64,000 nt of DNA from the NCBI RefSeq assembly GCF_014654615.1, contig NZ_BNBB01000001.1, positions 488,949-552,948 on the forward strand, in the 5' to 3' direction. Made by a program: the position numbers and the translations under genes. This document shows positions 16,593 through 24,753 of this stretch, piece after piece. The notes beneath the pieces were generated by a model. The model saw nothing but the letters and a program-made list of their open reading frames with translations, made no database searches and was not told the origin of the DNA. The stretch is from Streptosporangium violaceochromogenes (lineage in GTDB: Bacteria; Actinomycetota; Actinomycetes; Streptosporangiales; Streptosporangiaceae). Positions within the stretch are counted from its first letter, which is position 1; each line of letters starts with the position of its first letter.

Positions 16593-17917
16593 ACATCGGC
16601 GTGGACCTCGTCATCCGGGGCGGCACGGTCATCACCGGTGACCCCGAGCGGCCGGTGGTCAACGGTGACGTGCACGTCAGAGACGGCAGGATCGCCGGTG
16701 TGGGCTCCGCCGACTGGCCCGCCGCCGAGGTGATCGACGCCCACGGCATGATCGTCATGCCGGGCATGCACGACCTGCACGACCACCTGCGCGACCTCCA
16801 CCCCGGTCTGGCGGTCGGCGAGGGGCTCAAGCTCGACGAGCTGCTGCGGAAACTGTGGCGCCTCAACGAGCTGGCGGGGCCGGACGAGTACCGCGTCGGC
16901 GCCGCGCTCGGCACGGCCAGGCTGCTCAAGGCGGGTGTCACCTCCGTCGTCGACCACATCTACCCCTTCCACCGGCCGGGGCTGGCGGAGGCCGCCGTGA
17001 GCGGTTACGAGCAGAGCGGCATCCGCTGGTTCATGGCCCGCGGCATCATGACCAAGGGGTACGACCCGATCTGCGAGACCCCCGAGGCGGCCTTCGGCGC
17101 GATCCGGGAGCTCGCCGACGGGCCGGTGCCGCGCGACCGGCTGATGATCGCGCCGGTGTCGTTCCGGCAGACGTCCGCGGACGTCTACCGGGAGTCCCGG
17201 CGGCTGGCCGACGAGCTCGGGCTGCGCCTGTACACCCACATCGCCGAGACCTCCGCCGAGGTCGAGACGATTCTCGGCGAACAGGGAGCGCGCCCGGTGG
17301 AGCTCCTGCACAACCTGGGGTTCGCCGGCCCCGACACGGTGATGGTGCACTGCGTGCTGCTCTCGCCGCGGGAGATCGAGCTCCTGGCGGACTCCGGAAC
17401 GCACGTCGTGCACTGCCCGACCAACCACATGAAGCTGGCCAAGGGGGTGACTCCGGTGCCCGCGCTGCTGGCCGCGGGCGTCAACGTCTGCCTCGGTGCG
17501 GACATGATGACCGACATCCTGGCCGAGACCCGTCAGGAGATCCTGCTGCAGGGGCTGGCCAACTCCGACCCGTCCGTGGTGTCGGCCCGTACGGCGCTGG
17601 AGATGGCCACCGTACGGGGGGCTGCGGCTTTGGGCCTACCGGATGTGGGCCGGATCGCGTACGGTCAGCGCGCCGACATCGTCTGCCTGGACCTGCGCGG
17701 CATCGCCGCGCAGCCGGTGATCGACCCCGAGTGGTCGGTCGTCCACCGCGGCTCCGGCTCGGACGTGGTGCACGTGGTCGCGGACGGTCACGTGGTCGTT
17801 CGTGACCGGCGGCTGACCCGCGTGGACGAGGAGGCTCTGATCAAGGAGGCGCAGGAGATCGTCGGCCATTATCTGCGACGCGCCGGCGTGACCGGACAGG
17901 AGGTGCTGCGCCACTAG
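16586..17917 (+). CDS. Metal-dependent amidohydrolase (TRZ/ATZ-like)
   Basis: About 443 residues. The first metal motif H-x-H is at about 65-67 (LHDHLRD), then THIAE (metal His), MVHCVLLS (metal His) and GADMMTD (catalytic Asp), in the order expected for the amidohydrolase superfamily branch that includes atrazine- and guanine-hydrolysing enzymes. It would hydrolyse a C-N bond, for example deamination or opening of a heterocycle. The GTG at 16586 overlaps the previous gene by seven bases and has a closely spaced GGAGG; GTG 16601 is the alternative. It is the last gene of its operon, followed by a hairpin. Confidence 0.85.
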   Translation: MVDIGVDLVIRGGTVITGDPERPVVNGDVHVRDGRIAGVGSADWPAAEVIDAHGMIVMPGMHDLHDHLRDLHPGLAVGEGLKLDELLRKLWRLNELAGPDEYRVGAALGTARLLKAGVTSVVDHIYPFHRPGLAEAAVSGYEQSGIRWFMARGIMTKGYDPICETPEAAFGAIRELADGPVPRDRLMIAPVSFRQTSADVYRESRRLADELGLRLYTHIAETSAEVETILGEQGARPVELLHNLGFAGPDTVMVHCVLLSPREIELLADSGTHVVHCPTNHMKLAKGVTPVPALLAAGVNVCLGADMMTDILAETRQEILLQGLANSDPSVVSARTALEMATVRGAAALGLPDVGRIAYGQRADIVCLDLRGIAAQPVIDPEWSVVHRGSGSDVVHVVADGHVVVRDRRLTRVDEEALIKEAQEIVGHYLRRAGVTGQEVLRH

Positions 17918-17928
17918 GCGCGCCTCGC

Positions 17929-17961
17929 CACGCGGCCGCCCGCCCACGGGGCCGCCGCGTG
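17929..17961 (+). terminator. Hairpin after the amidohydrolase operon
   Basis: CACGCGGC (17929-17936) pairs with GCCGCGTG (17954-17961), eleven bases past the stop codon. It has a GC-rich loop and no U tract. Confidence 0.5.
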
Positions 17962-18019
17962 CTCCTCGCGCGGTCGGCGGTGGATCTCCGTTTCGCCGTC
18001 GCCGATCACACGAGGGGGA

Positions 18020-18046
18020 TACAATCCCACATCAGACGTCAGACAT
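18020..18046 (+). promoter_or_regulatory. Promoter -10 and candidate operator C of the gntR gene
   Basis: TACAAT (18020-18025) is a good -10. The operator ATCAGACGTCAGACAT (18031-18046) starts about where transcription should begin and contains two TCAGAC half-elements. The arrangement suggests autoregulation. Confidence 0.55.
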
Positions 18047-18059
18047 AGTGGGGGAATAC

Positions 18060-18812
18060 ATGTCAGAACCCGACCGTCGCATCCGCCCGGATCGACGGCC
18101 GCTGTACCTGCTCGTCGTCGACGCCCTGCGTGACCTGATCGAGGAGCGAGGCCTAACGGTAGGGAGCGCGCTGCCCAGCGAGCCGGAGCTGGCCCGAATC
18201 TTCGACGTGGGGCGCTCCACCGTACGCGAGGCCATGATGCAGTTGGAGAACGAGGGCATCGTCGAGCGGCGCAGAGGTGTCGGCACGGCGCTGACGGCCC
18301 TGGCCCGCCAGCCGCATCTGGGACTGGACATCCTCGAACCGCTGGAGGAGCTCGCCATCCGGCAGGGGTGGTCGTGCGGCACCCGTGACCTGACGATCTC
18401 CCCGGGCAGGGCCGACGCCGACCACGCGGCGCGGCTCGGTGTGCCCGAGGGGTCGCCGGTCACGCTGGTGCGCCGGACGAAGACCCGCGACTCCCGCCCG
18501 ATGGCCGTCATGGACAGCGTGGTACCCGTGCGCGTGCTCTCCCACGAGGAGATCGCGCAGGGCTTCACCGACAGCATCATCACGCTGATCGGCGACTCCT
18601 CCTCCTTGCGTTACGCGCGCGCCGAGGTGACGGCCGTCGGCGCCCGCACCGAGCACGCCTCCCGTCTCGACATCCGCAGGGGACAGGCGCTCGTCGTCCT
18701 TCACGAGCTGTTCTTCGGTGACGAGGACGACCGGCCGCTGGTGTGGAACACCAACTTCTTCGTGCCCGAGATGATCCAGCTGGAGATGCTGCGGAGGCGT
18801 CCGCGCCGCTGA
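18060..18812 (+). CDS. GntR/HutC-type transcriptional regulator of the island
   Basis: 250 residues. The N-terminal winged helix is typical (LPSEPELARIFDVGRSTVREAMMQLENEGIVERRRGVGT, quoted here in parts: LPSEPELARIF then GRSTVREAMMQLENEGI). The C-terminal half looks like a UTRA ligand-binding domain: LGVPEGSPVTLVRRTKT, DSVVPVRVL, LHELFFGDEDDRPLVWNTNFFV. Repressors of this group release DNA when a pathway metabolite binds. It sits centrally between the two operons, alone on its transcript, with a TCAGAC-containing site at its own promoter. Six other copies occur at the island's other promoters or starts. Confidence 0.88.
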   Translation: MSEPDRRIRPDRRPLYLLVVDALRDLIEERGLTVGSALPSEPELARIFDVGRSTVREAMMQLENEGIVERRRGVGTALTALARQPHLGLDILEPLEELAIRQGWSCGTRDLTISPGRADADHAARLGVPEGSPVTLVRRTKTRDSRPMAVMDSVVPVRVLSHEEIAQGFTDSIITLIGDSSSLRYARAEVTAVGARTEHASRLDIRRGQALVVLHELFFGDEDDRPLVWNTNFFVPEMIQLEMLRRRPRR

Positions 18813-18850
18813 CTCTCCGCCTTCACAGCGAAAAAATACACGGCAAAGGG

Positions 18851-18885
18851 TTGACCTCAGTTGTCAGACATCTTAATTTTCATGC
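18851..18885 (+). promoter_or_regulatory. Promoter with candidate operator D between -35 and -10
   Basis: TTGACC (18851-18856) and TTAATT (18873-18878) are 16 bases apart. The spacer holds TTGTCAGACAT (18861-18871), which contains the perfect palindrome TGTC-A-GACA. Transcription would start at or very near ATG 18886, so the message may be leaderless. A protein bound here would block RNA polymerase directly. Confidence 0.65.
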
Positions 18886-19824
18886 ATGCCTGACAAGGTT
18901 CTGGTCACCCGCAAACTCCCCGGCAGCGCCCTCGACCGCCTGGCGGCCCTGGTCGAGATCGACGTCTGGACCGGGCGTTTCGCTCCCCCCCGAGCCGAAC
19001 TGCTCGCGCGGGCGGCCGACTGCCGGGGGCTTCTCTCCATGATCACCGACCGGGTGGACGGCGAGCTCCTCGCCGCCGCGCCGGAACTCCGGGTCGTCTC
19101 CAACTACGCCGTGGGATACGACAACATCGACGTCGAGGCCTGCGCCGCCCGCGGCGTGGTCGTCGGCAACACCCCCGGCGTGCTGACCGAGTCCACCGCC
19201 GACCAGACCTGGGCGCTCATCCTGGCGGCGAGCCGCCGGGTGCCGGAGGCGGCCGCCGCGGTGAAGGCCGGCGAATGGCGGGCCTGGGAACCCGACTTCC
19301 TGCTCGGCAGGGACGTTCACGGCGCCACGCTCGGCGTCGTGGGCTTCGGCGCCGTGGGAAGGGCCGTGGCGCGCCGGGCCGAGGGCTTCGGCATGCGGGT
19401 CCTATACCACGACCCCGTCGTCGGCGGGCTCGCCCTGGAGGACCTGCTGCGCCAGAGCGACGTCGTCACCCTGCACTGCCCGCTGACGGACGAGACCCAC
19501 AGGCTCATCGGGGAGCGGGAACTCGCCCTGATGAAACCCACCGCGGTCCTGGTCAACGCCGCCCGAGGGCCCATCGTCGACCAGAAGGCGCTGACCCGCG
19601 CCCTCCAGGAACGGCAGATCTTCGCCGCGGGCCTGGACGTGACGGAGGTCGAGCCCATCGCCTCCGACGATCCCCTGCTGTCCCTGCCCAACTGCGTCGT
19701 CCTCCCCCACCTCGGTTCCGCCACGTATGCGACACGTGGGGCCATGGCCGAGATGGCGGTGGACAACCTGCTCGCCGGACTGGCCGGCGAGCCCCTACCG
19801 AACGCCGTCCACGGGAGGTCGTGA
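18886..19824 (+). CDS. D-2-hydroxyacid dehydrogenase (glyoxylate/hydroxypyruvate-reductase type)
   Basis: 312 residues. The NAD(P) loop is GVVGFGAVGRAVARRAEGFG. The catalytic set is the Arg in NAARGPIVD, the Glu in DVTEVEPI and the His in VVLPHLGSAT, and the order and length are normal for the family. It interconverts a 2-oxo acid and a D-2-hydroxy acid. There is no ribosome site before ATG 18886, consistent with leaderless translation. It heads the operon that includes the importer ATPase and permease, and its stop overlaps the ATPase start by one base. Confidence 0.88.
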   Translation: MPDKVLVTRKLPGSALDRLAALVEIDVWTGRFAPPRAELLARAADCRGLLSMITDRVDGELLAAAPELRVVSNYAVGYDNIDVEACAARGVVVGNTPGVLTESTADQTWALILAASRRVPEAAAAVKAGEWRAWEPDFLLGRDVHGATLGVVGFGAVGRAVARRAEGFGMRVLYHDPVVGGLALEDLLRQSDVVTLHCPLTDETHRLIGERELALMKPTAVLVNAARGPIVDQKALTRALQERQIFAAGLDVTEVEPIASDDPLLSLPNCVVLPHLGSATYATRGAMAEMAVDNLLAGLAGEPLPNAVHGRS

Positions 19825-20600
19825 TGAGTGTGGCGAGCATCGGCGAACAGCCCCGGGCCCGGATCGGGGACCCGGTTCTCACGTTCGACAACGTGTCGAT
19901 GACCTTCCCCGACGGCACGGAGGCGTTCCGGGACGTCTCGTTCGAGCTGCGGGCCGGGGAGTTCATCACCATCGTGGGGCCGTCCGGATGCGGCAAGTCC
20001 ACCATCCTGCGCGTGGCCTCCGGACTGGAGAAGCCCTCCTCCGGTATGGCCGCGCGCGGCACCGACAACATCGGCTACGTCTTCCAGGACCCCACTCTCC
20101 TGCCGTGGCGCCGGGTCCGCGCCAACGTGGAGCTGTTCGCGGAGCTGCACGGGCACGGCGCGACCGAACGCCGCGGACTCGCCGAGGAGGCGCTGCGCCT
20201 CGTCGGGCTGGAGGGTTTCGACCGGCACTATCCGCGCCAGCTGTCCGGGGGCATGCGCATGCGCGTGTCCCTCGCGCGGTCCCTGACGCTGCGCCCCCGC
20301 GCCTTCCTTTTCGACGAGCCGTTCGCGGCCCTGGACGAGATCACCCGTCAGCGGCTCAACGAGGAGGTCATCCGCCTTTTCCAGAGCGAGTCCTTCGGAG
20401 GCCTGTTCATCACCCATTCGGTCTTCGAGGCGGCGTTCCTGTCCACCCGGGTCCTGGTCATGTCGAAACGGCCGGGCACGCTCGTCGCCGAGTTCCCCGT
20501 GCCCTTCACCTATCCCCGCACGGAGGAGCTGCGTTTCGATCCCGCCTTCGCCGAGCTCAGCAGGGAGATCTCGGGCGCGCTGAAGGAGGCTTACCGGTGA
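19824..20600 (+). CDS. ABC importer ATPase (TauB/SsuB type)
   Basis: 258 residues. Walker A GPSGCGKST is at 52-60, the Q-loop is in YVFQDPTLLPWRRVRANV, the signature is LSGGM in RQLSGGMRMRVSLAR and Walker B is AFLFDEPFAALDE. The LLPWRRVRANV block is typical of the nitrate/sulfonate/taurine importer class, matching the substrate-binding protein at 13275. GGAGG precedes ATG 19824, which overlaps the previous stop. It powers uptake with the permease that follows. Confidence 0.9.
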   Translation: MSVASIGEQPRARIGDPVLTFDNVSMTFPDGTEAFRDVSFELRAGEFITIVGPSGCGKSTILRVASGLEKPSSGMAARGTDNIGYVFQDPTLLPWRRVRANVELFAELHGHGATERRGLAEEALRLVGLEGFDRHYPRQLSGGMRMRVSLARSLTLRPRAFLFDEPFAALDEITRQRLNEEVIRLFQSESFGGLFITHSVFEAAFLSTRVLVMSKRPGTLVAEFPVPFTYPRTEELRFDPAFAELSREISGALKEAYR

Positions 20601-21382
20601 ACGCACGCAAGCTGCTCCCGCCCGTGGCGGTCCTCGTCCTGTTCGGCGGCCTCTGGTACGCCGTGTCGTACCTGCTCCTCGACCCGGCCCGCAGGTTCCT
20701 GCTGCCCCCGCCGCAGGAGGTGTGGCAGGTCGGGTTCGCGGACGCCTTCAACCGCACCGAACTGCTGCAGGGCCTGCTGTACACCGCGAGGGTGGCCGTC
20801 ACGGGCCTGGCCGTGGCCGTCGTGGCGGGAGTGCTCGTGGCGGTGCTGATGAGCCAGGCCGCCTGGGTCGAGCGCTCGCTCTACCCGTACGCGGTCCTGC
20901 TCCAGACCATCCCGATCCTGGCCATCGTCCCGGTACTGGGCTTCTGGTTCGGGTTCGACTTCCGCAGCCGGGTCATCGTCTGCACCGTCTTCGCCCTGTT
21001 CCCGATCATCACCAACACCCTGTTCGGCCTGAAGTCCGCCGGCAGGGAGATGCACGACCTGTTCACCCTGCACGACGCCTCCCGGACCGTGCGCTTCCGC
21101 AAGCTCCAGCTTCCCGCGGCCGTTCCCGCGATCTTCACCGGGTTCCGGATCTCCGGCGGGCTCGCGGTGATCGGCGCCATCGTGGGCGACTTCTTCTTCC
21201 GTCAGGGCGATCCCGGCCTGGGGGTCCTGCTCGACGTCTACCGCCAGCAGCTGCGCAGCCCCGAGCTGTTCGCGGCCCTGCTGCTCGCCTCGGCGCTCGG
21301 CATCCTGGTCTTCTGGATCTTCGGATGGTTCGGACGCGCCCTGACCAGGCACTGGTACCAGCCGGCAGACGACCGCTCCTGA
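20597..21382 (+). CDS. ABC importer permease (TauC/SsuC type)
   Basis: 261 residues with about six membrane helices. The cytoplasmic EAA-like loop appears as [20 protein letters not shown] followed by [21 protein letters not shown], as in the BPD_transp_1 family. GTG 20597 follows GAAGGAGG and overlaps the ATPase stop by four bases. With the ATPase and the lipoprotein at 13275 it completes a three-part importer whose binding protein is encoded 6 kb away in another operon. Confidence 0.9.
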   Translation: MNARKLLPPVAVLVLFGGLWYAVSYLLLDPARRFLLPPPQEVWQVGFADAFNRTELLQGLLYTARVAVTGLAVAVVAGVLVAVLMSQAAWVERSLYPYAVLLQTIPILAIVPVLGFWFGFDFRSRVIVCTVFALFPIITNTLFGLKSAGREMHDLFTLHDASRTVRFRKLQLPAAVPAIFTGFRISGGLAVIGAIVGDFFFRQGDPGLGVLLDVYRQQLRSPELFAALLLASALGILVFWIFGWFGRALTRHWYQPADDRS

Positions 21383-21425
21383 CACCACCCGCCGCGGATC
21401 TCTCATCCGACAGGAGGCTCTAATA

Positions 21426-23120
21426 ATGTCAGACATCATAAGCCTGAGGAGTGCCGAGGTCACCCAGGGGTTCCAGCGTGCCCCGGCCCGCGCCATGCTC
21501 CGGGCCACCGGCATGACCGACGAGGACTTCACCAAACCGCAGGTCGGCGTCTGCTCGACCTGGAACGAGGTGACGCCCTGCAACATGCCCCTGGACGCCC
21601 TGGCCAAGCGGGCCAAGGCGGGCGTCCACGCGGCGGGCGGGTTCCCCCTGGAATTCTGCACGATCGCGATGTCGGACGCGATCTCGATGGGGCACGAGGG
21701 GATGAGGGCCTCCCTCGTCTCCCGGGAGGTCATCGCCGACTCGGTGGAGATCATGGCGCACGCCGAACGCATGGACGCCCTCGTCACGGTGGCCGGATGC
21801 GACAAGTCACTGCCCGGCATGCTCATGGCAGCGGCCCGGCTCGACCTGCCCACCGTGTTCGTCTACGGCGGGTCGATCATGCCCGGCCGCGGCCCCGACG
21901 GCCGGGCCGTCGACATCGGCAACGTCTTCGAGGCCGTGGGCGCGTGCGCCGCGGGCAGGATCTCCGAGGCGGAGCTGTCGCATCTGGAACAACGGGCGTG
22001 TCCCACGGTGGGGAGCTGCGCCGGGATGTTCACCGCGAACACGATGGCCGCCGTCGCCGAGGCGCTGGGCATGAGCCTGCCCGGCAGCGCCAGCGCCCCG
22101 GCCGTCGACCAGCGCCGGCTTGAGGACGCCTACCTCAGTGGCCAGGCGGTCGTGCGCCTGCTGGAACGGGACATCCGGCCACGCCGGATCCTCACAAGGC
22201 AGGCGTTCGACAACGCCATCGCCGTGGCGATGGCCCTGGGCGGCTCCACGAACGCCGTGCTCCACCTCCTGGCCATCGCCGCCGAGGCGGAGGTCGAGCT
22301 GACCCTGGACGACTTCGACCGGGTGGGCCGCAGGGTCCCCCACATCGCCGACACCAAACCCCACGGCCGGTTCCACATGGTGGACCTGGACCGGGTCGGA
22401 GGCGTCCCGGCGGTGCTGCGCGAACTCCTCGACGCGGGCCTGCTGAACGGGGACTGCATGACCGTCACAGGCCGCACCATGGCGGAGAACCTCGCCGATC
22501 TGGCCCCTCCCGCGCCCGACGGCGAGGTGATCCGCCCGGCCGGGCGGCCCATCCACGCCGACGGCGGCATCGCCGTCCTCAGCGGCTCCCTCGCCCCGGA
22601 CGGCGCCGTGGTGAAGACGGCGGGCATCGACGTCGACCGGTTCGCCGGCCCCGCCAGGGTCTTCGACGGCGAGCAGGCCGCGCTGGAGGCGCTGCGGGAG
22701 GACCGCATCCGGCCCGGCGACGTCGTGGTGGTCAGGTTCGAGGGCCCCCGCGGAGGACCCGGCATGCGCGAGATGCTCGCCATCACCGGCGCGATGAAGG
22801 GAGCCGGCCTGGGCGCCGACTGCGCGCTGGTCACCGACGGCCGTTTCTCCGGCGCCACCCACGGCTTCTGCGTCGGCCACCTCGCCCCCGAGGCCACGGA
22901 GGGCGGCCCCATCGCCCTCGTCCACGACGGCGACCGGATCGTCATCGACGTTCCCGAGCGGGCCATTCACCTGCTCGTGGACGAGGCGGAGCTCGCCCGG
23001 CGCCGCGCCGGCTGGAAACCGCTGCCGCCCCGCTACGTCAAGGGGGTCCTGGCCAAGTACGCCAGCCTCGCCACCGGCGCCGATCGGGGCGCCATCACCG
23101 TCCCCCGCCCCCTGTCGTAA
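21426..23120 (+). CDS. IlvD/Edd-family dehydratase
   Basis: 564 residues. Cluster and active-site cysteines are visible in [28 protein letters not shown] and [15 protein letters not shown], with the C-terminal [15 protein letters not shown] block. The family removes water from 2,3-dihydroxy acids to give 2-oxo-3-deoxy acids: dihydroxyacid dehydratase, phosphogluconate dehydratase and sugar-acid dehydratases. Its place in a catabolic operon argues for a sugar-acid or dihydroxy-acid substrate rather than branched-chain amino-acid synthesis. AGGAGG precedes ATG 21426. The motif TGTCAGACAT (21427-21436) overlaps the start codon and codes for MSDI. Confidence 0.87.
   Translation: MSDIISLRSAEVTQGFQRAPARAMLRATGMTDEDFTKPQVGVCSTWNEVTPCNMPLDALAKRAKAGVHAAGGFPLEFCTIAMSDAISMGHEGMRASLVSREVIADSVEIMAHAERMDALVTVAGCDKSLPGMLMAAARLDLPTVFVYGGSIMPGRGPDGRAVDIGNVFEAVGACAAGRISEAELSHLEQRACPTVGSCAGMFTANTMAAVAEALGMSLPGSASAPAVDQRRLEDAYLSGQAVVRLLERDIRPRRILTRQAFDNAIAVAMALGGSTNAVLHLLAIAAEAEVELTLDDFDRVGRRVPHIADTKPHGRFHMVDLDRVGGVPAVLRELLDAGLLNGDCMTVTGRTMAENLADLAPPAPDGEVIRPAGRPIHADGGIAVLSGSLAPDGAVVKTAGIDVDRFAGPARVFDGEQAALEALREDRIRPGDVVVVRFEGPRGGPGMREMLAITGAMKGAGLGADCALVTDGRFSGATHGFCVGHLAPEATEGGPIALVHDGDRIVIDVPERAIHLLVDEAELARRRAGWKPLPPRYVKGVLAKYASLATGADRGAITVPRPLS
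21427..21436. promoter_or_regulatory. Candidate operator E overlapping the ilvD-like start codon
   Basis: TGTCAGACAT, identical in its core to operators D and F. It lies inside the operon and over codons 1-4, so it could be a roadblock or internal-promoter operator. It could also be chance. Confidence 0.4.
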
Positions 23121-23140
23121 CCCGAAGGACGCGACCCGCG

Positions 23141-23539
23141 ATGCCCAAGGCGACCGCCGCCATCGTCGGCTCCGGAAACATCGGTGCCGACCTGCTGTAC
23201 GAACTCCTGCGCTCGGAGGTGGTCGAGCCGCGCCACATGGTCGGCGTCGACCCCGCCGGCGAGGGACCGCGCCGGGCCGCGGACCTCGGCCTGGCCGTCT
23301 CGCACGAGGGGACCGACTGGCTGCCGGCGCGGCCGCGGCTCCCCGACCTGGTCTTCGAGACGACATCCCTCCACGTCCGCAACGCCCCGAAGTACAAGGC
23401 GATCATCATCCTCAACCCCGCCGAACCCCCTCCGACCAAGGGCGCCGGTGACTTCCTGCCCCCCTACGCCGGCAATCTCGACATCATGACCGCCGCGGCC
23501 GTCAAGGTCGCCGAGGAAATCGCCGGGGTGCGAACCTGA
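23141..23539 (+). pseudogene. Remnant of acylating acetaldehyde dehydrogenase (DmpF/HsaG type) with internal deletions
   Basis: An open frame of 132 codons, against about 300 in the family. The N-terminal Rossmann part is normal ([20 protein letters not shown] to [10 protein letters not shown]). It then jumps to [14 protein letters not shown], a segment normally about 100 residues further on, and again to [20 protein letters not shown], the normal C-terminus. The catalytic cysteine segment (usually T-C-G-G-Q-A) is missing, so the product cannot be an active acetyl-CoA-forming enzyme. The deletions kept the frame, and translational coupling to the next gene (TGATG) is preserved. The recognisable pieces are convincing; the deletion sizes are estimates from memory of the family. 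Confidence 0.75.
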
Positions 23540-24017
23540 TGCCCGCGACCGACATCCGCGTCATCCTCGGAGAGGAGGTCCCGGTGGGCTTCCACGGCCA
23601 CCAGAACCTCTCGCTCGCGGTCGCCAACTCGCTGGGCGCCATCGAGGGGGCACCCGGCAGATCGACGGCTGCACCCGCGGCCTCGGCGCCGGATCGGGCA
23701 ACACCCCCACGGAGGCCCTGGTCGCGGTCTGCGACAAGGTCGGCCTGCGCACCGGCGCCGACGCCTTCGCGATGCCGAACGTCGCCGAGGACGTCGCCCG
23801 CCCCGTCATGGACGGCGAGTGCGTGGTCGACAGGATGGCCCTGACCATGGGGTACGCCGGCGTCTACTCCAGCTTCCTCAAACACGCCCTCCGCGCCGCG
23901 GAGAGGTATGGCGTCTCCGGCCCGGAGATCCTGCGGCGCTGCGGCGAACGCAAGCTCGTCGGCGGCCAGGAGGACCAGATCATCGACATCGCCGTCGCCC
24001 TCGCTCACAGGAGGTAG
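23539..24017 (+). pseudogene. Remnant of 4-hydroxy-2-oxovalerate aldolase (DmpG/HsaF type), truncated and frameshifted
   Basis: Starts at ATG 23539 overlapping the previous stop, but the first codons already correspond to the middle of the family (EEVPVGFHGHQNLSLAVANS). The TIM-barrel N-terminal half is therefore gone. The frame breaks at a run of five G near 23649; one extra G would give EGGTRQIDGCTRGLGAGSGN in phase with the rest. The other frame then carries the normal C-terminus: MPNVAEDVARPVMDGECVVD, MGYAGVYSSFLKHA and KLVGGQEDQIIDIAVAL. Corrected length would be about 159 residues against about 340. It is the usual partner of acetaldehyde dehydrogenase, which is also decayed here. Confidence 0.75.
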
Positions 24018-24020
24018 TTC

Positions 24021-24683
24021 TTGCGCACCCATCGAATCGGCGTCATCGGCGGCACCGGACCGCAGGGCAAGGGACTGGGGTACCGGTTCGCGCTGGCCGG
24101 GCACGAGGTCCTGCTCGGATCGCGTTCCGCGGAACGCGCCGTGGCCGCCGCCGCCGAACTCAACGCCCGCCTGCCGGAGGGACGCGGTGTCACGGGCACG
24201 GACAACGCGAAGGCGGCGGAGGCGGGCGACGTCGTCCTGCTCGCCGTACCCTACGACGGCCACGGCGATCTCGTGGCGTCCCTGCGCGGCCCGCTGGCCG
24301 GAAAGACGGTCATCAGTTGCGTCAACCCGCTCGCCTTCGACCGGCGCGGCCCGTACGGGGTTCCCGTACCGGAGGGCAGCGCCGCCGAGCAGGCCGCGGC
24401 CCTGCTTCCCGGCTCCATCGTGGTCGGGGCCTTCCACCACGTCTCGGCGGTGGCGCTGCTCGCCACGGACGAGCCGCTCTCCCATGAGGACGTGCTCGTC
24501 TGCGCGGACGACGCCGCCGCGGGCGCGGCCGTACGGGAACTCGCCGCCGCGGTCACGGGGCGGCCGGGCGTCGACGTGGGCCCGCTGCGGCTCGCCCGGC
24601 AGCTCGAACCGCTGACCGCGGTACTCATCTCGATCAACAAGCGCTACAGAACGCAGTCCGGGATCGCGATCTCCGGACTCTGA
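24021..24683 (+). CDS. npdG: F420:NADP oxidoreductase (NpdG/Fno)
   Basis: 220 residues. The N-terminal dinucleotide fold GVIGGTGPQGKGLGYRFALA and the following LLGSRSAERA are typical of NADPH-dependent F420 reductases. So are VVLLAVPYDGH, VSCVNPL-type and SIVVGAFHHVSA segments. It shuttles hydride between NADPH and F420 and so can supply or drain F420H2 for the LLM enzyme at 14452. The TTG start at 24021 is supported by AGGAGGT at 24009-24015. It is intact although the two genes before it are decayed, which suggests continued selection. Confidence 0.87.
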   Translation: MRTHRIGVIGGTGPQGKGLGYRFALAGHEVLLGSRSAERAVAAAAELNARLPEGRGVTGTDNAKAAEAGDVVLLAVPYDGHGDLVASLRGPLAGKTVISCVNPLAFDRRGPYGVPVPEGSAAEQAAALLPGSIVVGAFHHVSAVALLATDEPLSHEDVLVCADDAAAGAAVRELAAAVTGRPGVDVGPLRLARQLEPLTAVLISINKRYRTQSGIAISGL

Positions 24684-24753
24684 CGACGACCACGGAACTG
24701 CGGGCGGAGGCGGTGGACGCCCCGCCCGCTTTCGCGTTTCAAAAGGAGTACGC

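Noticed and set aside
21426..23120. Assignment as biosynthetic dihydroxyacid dehydratase (ilvD)
   Set aside because: Family membership is clear, but the catabolic operon context makes the branched-chain biosynthetic role less likely, so no symbol was given.
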